Assembly (NCBI GenBank): GCA_036505275.1
Contig: DASXTS010000260.1
Span: forward strand, 1 to 5,467
DNA from: DASXTS01 sp036505275
GTDB lineage: Bacteria; Actinomycetota; Actinomycetes; Mycobacteriales; Pseudonocardiaceae
Direction of reading: 5' to 3'
DNA length: 5,467 nucleotides
Below the pieces are notes generated by a model, which was given only the letters and a program-made list of their open reading frames with translations, ran no database searches and was not told the DNA's origin. The position numbers were made by a program, and so were the translations under genes. This document shows positions 1-5,068 of this stretch, one piece after another (position 1 is the first letter of the stretch; every line of letters begins with the position of its first letter).

Positions 1-823
1 GCTGGAGCGGCTGGAGCGGCTGCGGCGGGGAGTAGGCGATCGCCCGGTCGACCTGGTGGTAGATCTGCTGGCCGGTTGGGCGGCGCAGCTCCTCGGCAAG
101 ATGGCCGAGCAGTCCGGCGGCTCGCGCCAACAGCGCGAACCCGCGCAGCACGGCCACCGGGAAGCCGAGGTCGGCCAACGCGGCGCCGCACACGCCGGCC
201 CCGTTCAGCGGCAGGGCCCGGCCGAGGATCTCCGGGTGTACCCGGCCGACGGCCTGGAAGAGTCGCAGGTGCGGGCCGGTCACACCCTCCTCCTCGGCAA
301 TGCGCATGATCACCGGGGTGCGCGGGTCGCCCTTCTTGTGCAGCGGATGGCCGAGGCCGGGCACCAGCTGGCCGGCCGCCTGCTGGGCACGCACGGCGTC
401 GCGGGCCACGGCGTCCCAGCCCTCATCGGTGGTGGGACGGTCGGCCGAGGAGTCGGGCAGGGAGTCGGGCAGGGCGTCGGCCAGGGCGCCGGCGAGAAAG
501 CGGCCGCAGTCCTCGGTGACGCCGAGGAAACGGGACCCGCCGCCGAGCAGACCGGCGGCCATCGCCCCCTGAAAGGACTCCGGTGCGCCGGTCAACGTCA
601 GCCGGGCCGCGATCACGCTGGGGGTGAACCCGTGGTCGGCCAGCGCGACCAGCACCGCCTCGAAGAGCCGCAGCTCCCCCGGCGTCGGCCGGCGCTGCGC
701 AACCAACCAGAAGGCCAGCTCGCCGAAGCCGACCCTGCCGAGCAGCTCGCCGGCGAGGTCATGGCCGAGCAATGTGATGGACGCCTCGTCCGCGGTGCCG
801 ATCGACGTGCGGTAGTCACTCAC
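1..823 (-). CDS. Citryl-CoA lyase / citrate synthase-fold protein, 3' truncated
   Basis: The reading frame stays open from a GTG at 823 to the window edge (274 codons plus one base). AGGAG at 829-833 lies 5 nt before the GTG, which fixes the start. The protein resembles the citryl-CoA lyase domain of the citrate synthase superfamily (as in the C-terminus of ATP-citrate lyase). GLLGGGSRF (residues 91-99) matches the lyase-type loop where true citrate synthases carry GPLHGGAN. PGLGHPLHKKGDPR (155-168) carries the conserved active-site His159. LNGAG (206-210) lies where the family usually has NVDG, so Ala209 replaces the catalytic Asp. AGLLGH near residue 245 matches the ACLY tail. About 275-280 residues fits the short stand-alone family, so only the last codons are missing. 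The visible C-terminus is a PLQ repeat. It lies downstream of the acyl-CoA ligase on the same strand, so a shared transcript is likely. Family membership is confident; the reaction is not. Confidence 0.82.
   Translation of the reverse strand, partial: MSDYRTSIGTADEASITLLGHDLAGELLGRVGFGELAFWLVAQRRPTPGELRLFEAVLVALADHGFTPSVIAARLTLTGAPESFQGAMAAGLLGGGSRFLGVTEDCGRFLAGALADALPDSLPDSSADRPTTDEGWDAVARDAVRAQQAAGQLVPGLGHPLHKKGDPRTPVIMRIAEEEGVTGPHLRLFQAVGRVHPEILGRALPLNGAGVCGAALADLGFPVAVLRGFALLARAAGLLGHLAEELRRPTGQQIYHQVDRAIAYSPPQPLQPLQ
452..487. repeat. 3 x 12-bp tandem repeat inside lyase gene
   Basis: Three adjacent 12-bp units start at 452, 464 and 476 (GTCGGGCAGGGA and close variants). On the coding strand they give repeated D-(A/S)-L-(P/A) residues at about 113-124, between the GLLGGGSRF loop and the His motif. 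The period is a multiple of three and keeps the frame, as expected for slippage in a tolerant surface loop. Confidence 0.7.
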
Positions 824-893
824 GGCAGCTCCTACTCGGCGCCGAGGGGGCCCGATGACGCGGCGAGGATGTGGAATTTCCCCATTAGAGCCG
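824..893 (-). other. Ligase-lyase intergenic spacer with 12-bp palindrome
   Basis: This 70-bp gap separates the ligase stop from the lyase start. It contains a perfect 12-bp palindrome, CTCGGCGCCGAG, at 835-846, directly upstream of the lyase ribosome binding site (AGGAG, 829-833). A possible 17-codon ORF (ATG at 885, stop TAG at 832-834) ends inside that ribosome binding site. No terminator with a T-run is visible, which is compatible with read-through from the ligase gene. The palindrome could be chance in DNA this GC-rich. Confidence 0.35.
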
Positions 894-2444
894 TCACGAT
901 GTCACATCCTCGCCATTGCGCCCGTCGTCCTCGCCAATGCGCCCGGCGTCGTACTCCTGCGGCGGATGCCCAGCCGGCAGCAGGTGCTTGGCCACCCGGC
1001 TGGTCGGCGTTCGGGGCAGCTCGTCCAGCAGCTGCCAGAAGCGTGGCACCTTGTACGCGGCGAGCCGCTGCGCCGCCCATGATCGCAGCTCGGCGAACTC
1101 GGCGTGCCGGCCCGGCCGCAGCACAACGAACGCCTTCACCTCATCCTCGGAGAGCTCGGACGGGACGCCGACCACGGCGCAGTCCTGAACGGCGGGGTGA
1201 TCGAGCAGGGCCTCCTCCACCTCCAGCGGCGAGAGGTTCTCGCCGCGCCGGCGCAGCACCTCCTTGGCCCTGGCGACGAACGTGTACATGCCGTCCGCGC
1301 CGACGGTCACCAGGTCGCCGGTGTGCAGCCAGCCGTCCACGATGGTCCGCGCGGTCTCCTCGGGCATCCTCCAGTAGCCCGGGGTGATCGCGGGGTTGCG
1401 CAGCAGCAGCTCGCCGGTCTCGCCGGGTCCGAGTTCCCGGCCGTCCTCGCCCTGCACCCGTGCCTCGTTCACGGTGCCGCCCGTCGGGTGTTGCCGCGCG
1501 GCGCCGAGGGTGCCGAACGGGCGGGTGCCGCGCGGCCAGACCAGCCCGTACGTGCTCTCGGAGAGCGCGTACCCGCACACGATCCGCAGGCCGAAGCGGC
1601 GCTCGATCTGCTCTTGCCGCTCGCGGGTGGGCGCCGGCCCGGTGTAGCACAGGCGCAGCGGGGTGTCCGCGTCGTCCGGGCGCTCCGGCTGCCGCATGAG
1701 GATCTCCACCATGGCGCCGATGGCGTTGAACTCGGTGGCCCCGTGTCGCCGGGCGGCGTCCAGGAAGTTGCTGGCAGAGAACCTGGGGAGCAGGACGAGG
1801 CCGGCGCCGCAGGCCAGCGAGCCAAGCGCGGAGTACGCCGGCGCATTGACGTGGAATAGCGGCAGCGAGGTCATCAGGCGGTCGTCGGCGGTCAGGTCCA
1901 GCCAGTACGGGAACCCCTCGCCGGCCATGCTGTACGCGCGGTGGGTCTGCATCACCAGCTTGGACCGGCCGGTGGTGCCGGAGGTCGGGATCAGCACCGC
2001 CAGGTCGTCCGGCGTCACCTCGCCGGTCGGCAGCTCCGCGTGCCCGCAGTTGCCGGCGCCCCCGCGGGTCAGCTTGTCGACGTCGAGAATGTCCACGCCG
2101 GTGAACAACGGCCGCAGCTCGGCGTCGGTGAGCACGGCCCGCGGCGTGGTCTGTGCGAGCAGCCCGGCCAGCTCCGCCGGCGTGCTGCGCGGGTTCGCCG
2201 TCACTGCCACCGCGCCCATCGAGGTCAGGGCGAGCCAGCACATCAGGTACCCGGGCGTGTTCCGCGCGGTGACCAGCACCAGGTCGCCGTGGCGCACCCT
2301 GGCGTCGCGCAGCGCCAGGATCGTGCCGGCCACTCGGTGCAGGGCGCCTGCGAACGTCATGGTGCAGTCGTCGGTGTACAGCCACACGCCGTCGGGGTCG
2401 CGCTCGGCCGCATCCGTCAGCAGCTGCGGGATGGTGCGGTACAA
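894..2444 (-). CDS. ANL-superfamily acyl-CoA ligase (CaiC-like)
   Basis: AMP-forming acyl-CoA ligase of the ANL superfamily: acid plus ATP gives acyl-AMP, then the CoA thioester. It most resembles ATP-dependent acyl-CoA ligases of the crotonobetaine/carnitine-CoA ligase type; the substrate cannot be read from sequence. Numbering from TTG 2444 gives 516 aa, normal for the family. Motifs: phosphate loop PTSGTTGRSKLV (153-164), LPLFHVN (194-200), A5 GYALSE (291-296), GWLHTGD (371-377), A8 hinge ARAKEVLRRRGENLSP (391-406), A10 PRTPTSRVAK (477-486). Two oddities: the usual Asp before the A8 Arg is Ala391, and the usual catalytic GK of A10 is S482-R483. The last residues hold a duplicated 7-aa acidic repeat. 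Start choice: homology begins at YRTIPQLL. The only other in-frame starts (ATG 2558, GTG 2555) add 37-38 Trp/Cys/Pro-rich residues and would overlap the divergent gene. TTG 2444 has no good ribosome binding site, so the start is uncertain. Confidence 0.88.
   Translation of the reverse strand: MYRTIPQLLTDAAERDPDGVWLYTDDCTMTFAGALHRVAGTILALRDARVRHGDLVLVTARNTPGYLMCWLALTSMGAVAVTANPRSTPAELAGLLAQTTPRAVLTDAELRPLFTGVDILDVDKLTRGGAGNCGHAELPTGEVTPDDLAVLIPTSGTTGRSKLVMQTHRAYSMAGEGFPYWLDLTADDRLMTSLPLFHVNAPAYSALGSLACGAGLVLLPRFSASNFLDAARRHGATEFNAIGAMVEILMRQPERPDDADTPLRLCYTGPAPTRERQEQIERRFGLRIVCGYALSESTYGLVWPRGTRPFGTLGAARQHPTGGTVNEARVQGEDGRELGPGETGELLLRNPAITPGYWRMPEETARTIVDGWLHTGDLVTVGADGMYTFVARAKEVLRRRGENLSPLEVEEALLDHPAVQDCAVVGVPSELSEDEVKAFVVLRPGRHAEFAELRSWAAQRLAAYKVPRFWQLLDELPRTPTSRVAKHLLPAGHPPQEYDAGRIGEDDGRNGEDVTS
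907..948. repeat. 2 x 21-bp tandem repeat in ligase C-terminus
   Basis: Two adjacent 21-bp units, 907-927 and 928-948, differ at two positions. They are in frame and encode two copies of a 7-residue acidic/glycine motif (GRIGED, GRNGED) just before the ligase stop codon. The segment lies beyond the A10 motif, so it is probably a disordered tail. Confidence 0.75.
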
Positions 2445-2445
2445 G

Positions 2446-2493
2446 TCAGGTCGCCGTGCCTCTCGTGGCGTCGCTGCTTCGCATGGCCGGCAC
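2446..2493 (-). CDS. Putative 15-aa leaderless upstream ORF before ligase
   Basis: A GTG at 2491-2493 opens a 15-codon frame (VPAMRSSDATRGTAT) that ends in TGA at 2446-2448, one base before the proposed TTG start of the ligase (TGAcTTG). On the same strand a TANNNT hexamer, TACCCT (2501-2506), ends 7 nt before the GTG, the spacing expected of a leaderless actinobacterial transcript. Reinitiation after the TGA would explain how a TTG without a ribosome binding site is used. This rests on motif spacing only. An alternative is that the ligase simply starts upstream at 2558. Confidence 0.25.
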   Translation of the reverse strand: MPAMRSSDATRGTAT

Positions 2494-2495
2494 GG

Positions 2496-2527
2496 GAGCC
2501 AGGGTAGCCAGCTTGGCTCGATAAGCT
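2496..2527. promoter_or_regulatory. Divergent control region with nested inverted repeats
   Basis: The 112 bp between the ligase TTG and the transferase ATG contain nested dyads: GAGCCA (2496-2501) with TGGCTC (2514-2519), AGCCA (2506-2510) with TGGCT (2514-2518), and AGCTT (2510-2514) with AAGCT (2523-2527). They coincide with candidate -10 elements for both directions: TACCCT on the minus strand (2501-2506) and TAAGCT on the plus strand (2522-2527). No good -35 hexamer is visible on either side. The layout suits one operator controlling both genes, but no regulator gene is in the window. Confidence 0.35.
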
Positions 2528-2545
2528 CGTCCCATGGCGCCTTCC

Positions 2546-2552
2546 GGCGGGA
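2546..2552 (+). promoter_or_regulatory. Ribosome binding site of the phosphopantetheinyl transferase gene
   Basis: GGCGGGA at 2546-2552 precedes ATG 2557 by 4 nt. It supports this start over upstream in-frame codons, which lie antisense to the ligase gene. Confidence 0.55.
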
Positions 2553-2556
2553 CACC

Positions 2557-3213
2557 ATGATCGACGAGATCCTGCCGGCCAAGGTCGCCGTCGCCGAACG
2601 GTGGGACGACCCGCCGGAGGCGACGCTGCTGCCCGAGGAGGAGCCGGTCGTCGCCAGGGCCGTCGACAAGCGGCGCCGTGAGTTCACCACCGTCCGATAC
2701 TGCGCCCGGTTGGCGCTCGCCGAGCTCGGCGTGCCGCCCGCCCCGATCGTCCCAGGTGAGCGCGGCGCGCCGCGCTGGCCGCCCGGCGTCGTCGGCAGCA
2801 TGACGCACTGCGCCGGCTACCGGGCGGCCGCCGCCGCGCATTCATCCGACGTGATCTCCCTCGGCATCGACGCGGAGCCGAACGGGCCGGTGCCGGCCGG
2901 CGTCGAACAGGCAATCACCCTGCCCGAGGAACGGGCGCAGCTTCGCCGGCTCGCCGCCGCGCGTCCCGACGTGCACTGGGACCGGCTACTCTTCGCTGCA
3001 AAGGAGGCCGTGTACAAGACGTGGTTCCCGCTGGCCAGGCGGTGGTTGGGCTTCGAGGACGCCCGGCTGTCCATCGAGCCGGACGGCACCTTCATCGCTA
3101 CCTTCCTCGTGCCGGGACCGGTGCTGGCCGGCGCGGAGCTGACCGGTCTGACCGGCCGCTGGCTGGCTCGCGACGGCCTGATCCTCACCACCATCGCGCT
3201 CCTGGCGAGGTGA
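2557..3213 (+). CDS. Sfp-type 4'-phosphopantetheinyl transferase
   Basis: Transfers 4'-phosphopantetheine from CoA to a serine of acyl or peptidyl carrier proteins, converting apo to holo form in the cytoplasm. At 218 aa it is typical of the EntD-like branch of Sfp-type enzymes. Visible motifs: RREFTTVR (40-47), GSMTHC (80-85, substrate-binding region), GIDAE (103-107, with Mg-binding D105 and E107) and FAAKEAVYK (146-154, with K149 and E150). All key residues are present, so it should be active. The ATG at 2557 is supported by the family-like beginning MIDEILPA and by a GGCGGGA ribosome binding site (2546-2552). The open frame continues upstream only as antisense of the ligase. It is divergent from the ligase and convergent with purC. 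No polyketide or peptide synthetase gene is in the window, so its carrier-protein partner is unknown. No symbol is given because several names are used for this branch. Confidence 0.95.
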   Translation: MIDEILPAKVAVAERWDDPPEATLLPEEEPVVARAVDKRRREFTTVRYCARLALAELGVPPAPIVPGERGAPRWPPGVVGSMTHCAGYRAAAAAHSSDVISLGIDAEPNGPVPAGVEQAITLPEERAQLRRLAAARPDVHWDRLLFAAKEAVYKTWFPLARRWLGFEDARLSIEPDGTFIATFLVPGPVLAGAELTGLTGRWLARDGLILTTIALLAR

Positions 3214-3222
3214 GGACGTAGC
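3214..3222. other. 9-bp convergent gap between transferase and purC
   Basis: The plus-strand transferase ends at 3213 and minus-strand purC ends at 3223, leaving 9 bp. There is no room for an intrinsic terminator between the stops, so transcripts from the two sides probably overlap at their 3' ends or use terminators inside the opposing gene. Confidence 0.6.
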
Positions 3223-4065
3223 TCAGCGCCCATCGGGCCAGCGGCGGCCGGTGATGCGTTCGTACGCCTCGATATAACGGGCTCGAGTAGCGGCGACCAC
3301 GTCGTCAGGCAGTGGTGGGCCCGGCGGCTTCCGGTTCCAGCCGATGCTCGTGACCCAGTCGCGGACGACCTGCTTGTCGAAACTGAACTGCGGCCTGCCG
3401 GGCTGCCATCCGTCGGCCGGCCAGAACCGTGAGGAGTCAGAGGTCAACACCTCGTCGCCAAGCATGAGCGTGCCGTCGGCGGCCCAGCCGAACTCGAACT
3501 TGGTGTCCGCGATGATGATGCCGTTGTGTGCGGCGATTTCTCTCCCTCGTTCGTAGATCGCCACCGTCAGGTCGCGCAGCTGCCCCGCCACGCCGGCGCC
3601 GACCAGCTCGACGACATCGTCGTAAGTGATGAACTCGTCGTGCGCGCCGCCACTGGCCTTGGTAGTCGGCGTGAAAATCGGCTGCGGCAACCGGGCCGCC
3701 TCGACCAGCCCGTCGGGCAATGGCACGCCGGAAATGGAGCCGAACTTCTCGTACTGCTGCAATCCGAGCCCAGCAAGATAACCGCGCGCAATGCATTCGA
3801 TCTGCATGATTTCCAGCCGCCGGCAGCGCACCGCCCGGCCGGCCCATTCGGCTGGCAAATCAGTCACCGAAATAACATGATTCGGCACCAGATCGGCCAG
3901 CTTGTCGAACCACCACAGCGACAGTAGGGTCAGCAGCTTTCCCTTGTCCGGAATCGGAGTAGGCAGCACCACGTCGTACACCGACACCCGGTCCGACGCG
4001 ACCAGCACGATGTCCTCGCCGTCGGCATAGACCTCGCGGACCTTTCCGGAATGCAACAGCTCCAC
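3223..4065 (-). CDS. purC: Phosphoribosylaminoimidazole-succinocarboxamide synthase (SAICAR synthetase)
   Basis: Catalyses ATP-dependent joining of CAIR and aspartate to SAICAR in de novo purine synthesis. The 280-aa length is within the normal range for the bacterial enzyme. Visible signatures: GKVREVY (7-13, nucleotide-binding strand), SDRVSVYDVVLPTPIPDKGK (24-43), CIARGYLAG (91-99), AHDEFITYDD (141-150, active-site HDE), IADTKFEFG (185-193, the second family signature), LGDEVLTSDSSRFWPAD (202-218) and FSFDKQVVRDW (227-237). Residues 100-102 read LGL where many homologues have SG(W/L), and the HDEN of many homologues is HDEF here. I recall HDEF in related actinomycetes, so I do not read it as decay. 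The start is GTG 4065, giving the family-typical MELLHSGKVR. Its ribosome binding site is weak (TAGG about 9-10 nt upstream), consistent with coupling to the oxidoreductase gene that ends 18 bp upstream. Confidence 0.96.
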   Translation of the reverse strand: MELLHSGKVREVYADGEDIVLVASDRVSVYDVVLPTPIPDKGKLLTLLSLWWFDKLADLVPNHVISVTDLPAEWAGRAVRCRRLEIMQIECIARGYLAGLGLQQYEKFGSISGVPLPDGLVEAARLPQPIFTPTTKASGGAHDEFITYDDVVELVGAGVAGQLRDLTVAIYERGREIAAHNGIIIADTKFEFGWAADGTLMLGDEVLTSDSSRFWPADGWQPGRPQFSFDKQVVRDWVTSIGWNRKPPGPPLPDDVVAATRARYIEAYERITGRRWPDGR

Positions 4066-4083
4066 TCGCAGCAGCCTAGGGCC

Positions 4084-4500
4084 TCAGCCTTCCGTCGCCG
4101 CCCAACCACGCCAACGGTGCACCTGGATCCGGATCACCGGGCCGGCTGGGCGGGCCCGGCGGTACTGCTCGTACTTGGCCGCCAGCCAGTCCAGCGGCTC
4201 CTCCCGCGCCTCCTGCAGCACCTCGGCGCGCCCATCCGCGCGCACCCACCAGAGCCGTGACCAGTCCTCGCTGTACTCGTCGACCAGCAGAGACACCAGG
4301 CCGGTACCCGCTATGTTGCGGAGACGCTTGAGGTCGGTGGATCGCTTGGGCTTATGGTCGATCGCAATGACGACGACATCGCCCCGCACGGCGAAGGTCA
4401 CCGGCACGAGGTGCGGCTGGTACGACTGATCGCTGGTCGCCATCCGGGCGACACGGGCGGCGGCGAACCGGCGACGTGCCTCCGCTTCCGGGAGATCCAC
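4084..4500 (-). CDS. PPOX-class F420-dependent oxidoreductase
   Basis: Small 138-aa split-barrel protein of the pyridoxamine-5'-phosphate-oxidase-like superfamily, matching the actinobacterial F420-dependent branch of which mycobacterial Rv0121c is, from memory, a member (TIGR03668 type). Such proteins bind deazaflavin F420 and reduce or oxidise small molecules; the substrate here is unknown. Visible blocks: RVARMATSDQSYQPHLVPV (16-34), DHKPKRSTDLKRLRNI (48-63, the basic phosphate-contact segment), LLVDEYSEDWSRLWWVRADG (71-90) and VIRIQVHRWRGWAA (122-135). GTG 4500 is the first start after an in-frame TAG and keeps the full N-terminal helix. There is no ribosome binding site, but TAACCT (4509-4514, read on the minus strand) ends 8 nt upstream, so a leaderless transcript is possible. 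It precedes purC by 18 bp on the same strand, and an operon is likely. Confidence 0.9.
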   Translation of the reverse strand: MDLPEAEARRRFAAARVARMATSDQSYQPHLVPVTFAVRGDVVVIAIDHKPKRSTDLKRLRNIAGTGLVSLLVDEYSEDWSRLWWVRADGRAEVLQEAREEPLDWLAAKYEQYRRARPAGPVIRIQVHRWRGWAATEG

Positions 4501-4508
4501 GAGGGCTG

Positions 4509-4514
4509 AGGTTA
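4509..4514 (-). promoter_or_regulatory. Candidate -10 element of the oxidoreductase-purC operon
   Basis: TAACCT on the minus strand fits the TANNNT pattern of actinobacterial -10 boxes and ends 8 nt before GTG 4500, which lacks a ribosome binding site. No recognisable -35 lies about 17 nt further upstream. The assignment is weak. Confidence 0.3.
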
Positions 4515-4527
4515 GCTCGGAGAGGCG

Positions 4528-4854
4528 ATGACGGTTGATCGGGTGCTTGCGCTAAAGATGGCTTGGGACAGGAGTGCGGTTCCGTCTTACTGCTTGGCCG
4601 GCGGTTCCGGGACGTTGACTGGGCTGGTTGCGCACCTAAGGATGGCGTGGGTGGGAACCGGGGTTCCGGTCTCGCGTTCGACCGGCGGTTTCCGGCGTTG
4701 TCGACGGGGTGGGTTACGCCTAAAGATGGCTCGGGTGGGAGCCGGGGTTCCGGTCTCGCGTTCGGCCGGCGGTTTCCGGCGTTGTCGGGCGTTGACGGGT
4801 GGGTTACGCCTAAAGATGGCTTGGGACAGCGTTGGCTCCGGTCGCGCTGTTTAG
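4528..4854 (+). other. Repeat-borne ORF with a good ribosome binding site, doubtful gene
   Basis: A 108-codon ORF runs through the repeat array from ATG 4528, with GGAGAGG at 4519-4525 immediately upstream, so it could be translated. The product would contain imperfect repeats of about 28-30 residues (LKMA, GVPVSRS, GGFRRCR). Against a gene: it uses several rare codons, including TTA twice and CTA repeatedly; third positions are no richer in GC than the surroundings, unlike every firm gene here. Of the five substitutions between copies 2 and 3 in the aligned part, only one is at a third position. A second frame (4563-4886) is equally open because the repeat periods are multiples of three. No known family is recognised. 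Confidence 0.2.
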
Positions 4855-4894
4855 CCGGCGGTTTCGGGTTGAGTCGGGGACGTTGAGCCGGGGA
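4541..4894. repeat. Four-copy degenerate tandem repeat, 84/84/90-bp period
   Basis: Each copy carries the anchor CTAAAGATGGC: 4552-4562, 4636-4646 (one mismatch), 4720-4730 and 4810-4820, spaced 84, 84 and 90 bp. The anchor is preceded by a G/T-rich stretch (GGGTGGGTTACGC in copies 3 and 4); the 24 bp at 4707-4730 and 4797-4820 are identical. Copies 1 and 4 share CTAAAGATGGCTTGGGACAG (type A). Copies 2 and 3 share a different interior with GGTTCCGGTCTCGCGTTCG and the following CCGGCGGTTTCCGGCGTTG (type B), so the order is A-B-B-A. Type B holds small stems, GGAAC/GTTCC in copy 2 (4654-4658, 4663-4667) and GCCGG/CCGGC in copy 3. The extra 6 bp of copy 3 lie just before copy 4. The array fills the gap between the oxidoreductase start and the hairpin upstream of the DUF222 gene. 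Function unknown. Confidence 0.85.
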
Positions 4895-4931
4895 CGCGCC
4901 CTACTCACGTGGTTCTTTCATCCGGTGGCAA

Positions 4932-4956
4932 GTCGACGCCCGTGGAGGGCGTCGAC
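4932..4956. other. Perfect 10-bp-stem hairpin / inverted repeat
   Basis: GTCGACGCCC (4932-4941) and GGGCGTCGAC (4947-4956) form a perfect 10-bp inverted repeat around a 5-nt loop, GTGGA. No T-run follows on either strand. It could end plus-strand transcription from the repeat array (actinomycete terminators often lack a U-tract), or serve as a protein-binding dyad upstream of the DUF222 gene. The sequence does not decide between them. Confidence 0.6.
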
Positions 4957-5068
4957 GCGGCAGCACCTAGCAGCGTGCGTGTCCCGCCACCGCCGGCAAA
5001 CTTCGCAAAACAAGTATTCCCACCCACGGCGCACAACCCCGGAACTGTCGGTGCACCGCGGTAACGTC
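4957..5068 (+). promoter_or_regulatory. Upstream region of the DUF222 gene
   Basis: These 112 bp hold no gene. An AT-richer patch at 4997-5018 (GCAAAACAAGTATTCC is its core) stands out from the GC-rich surroundings and may carry the promoter. TAACGT (5062-5067) also fits a -10 pattern. If used, transcription would begin inside the annotated gene, near an in-frame GTG at 5075, giving a leaderless message. Neither option has a recognisable -35. Confidence 0.3.

Noticed and set aside
832..1080. Minus-strand frame ending in the lyase ribosome binding site
   Set aside because: Most of it is out of phase inside the ligase 3' end; only its last 17 codons lie in the gap, and nothing shows that they are translated.
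56..1387. Long plus-strand open frame of 443 codons
   Set aside because: It lies antisense to the lyase and ligase genes, its product is Gly/Arg/Pro-rich without any domain, and it results from the GC bias of those genes.
1141..2385. 414-codon minus-strand frame overlapping the ligase
   Set aside because: It is the out-of-phase shadow of the ligase gene, with a low-complexity Arg/Ala/Gly product and no family features.
1663..2556. Upstream extension of the phosphopantetheinyl transferase frame
   Set aside because: The family begins at MIDEILPA (ATG 2557) with its own ribosome binding site; the upstream part is antisense to the ligase.
2556..2559. Overlapping divergent ATG codons in CATG
   Set aside because: An ATG on each strand shares this tetramer, but the minus-strand one would add an atypical Trp/Cys/Pro-rich N-terminus to the ligase, so the overlap is most likely chance.
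4541..4894. CRISPR array
   Set aside because: The copies are 84-90 bp apart with related interiors; there are no short identical repeats with unique spacers and no cas genes.
4870..5010. tRNA or attachment site in the gap before the DUF222 gene
   Set aside because: No T-arm GGTTCGA-type sequence or cloverleaf was found; the 10-bp hairpin stands alone.
5041..5068. ECF-sigma-type promoter (GGAACT ... CGTC) upstream of DUF222
   Set aside because: GGAACT at 5041-5046 and CGTC at 5065-5068 resemble such elements, but the 18-nt spacing and the short motifs make chance likely.
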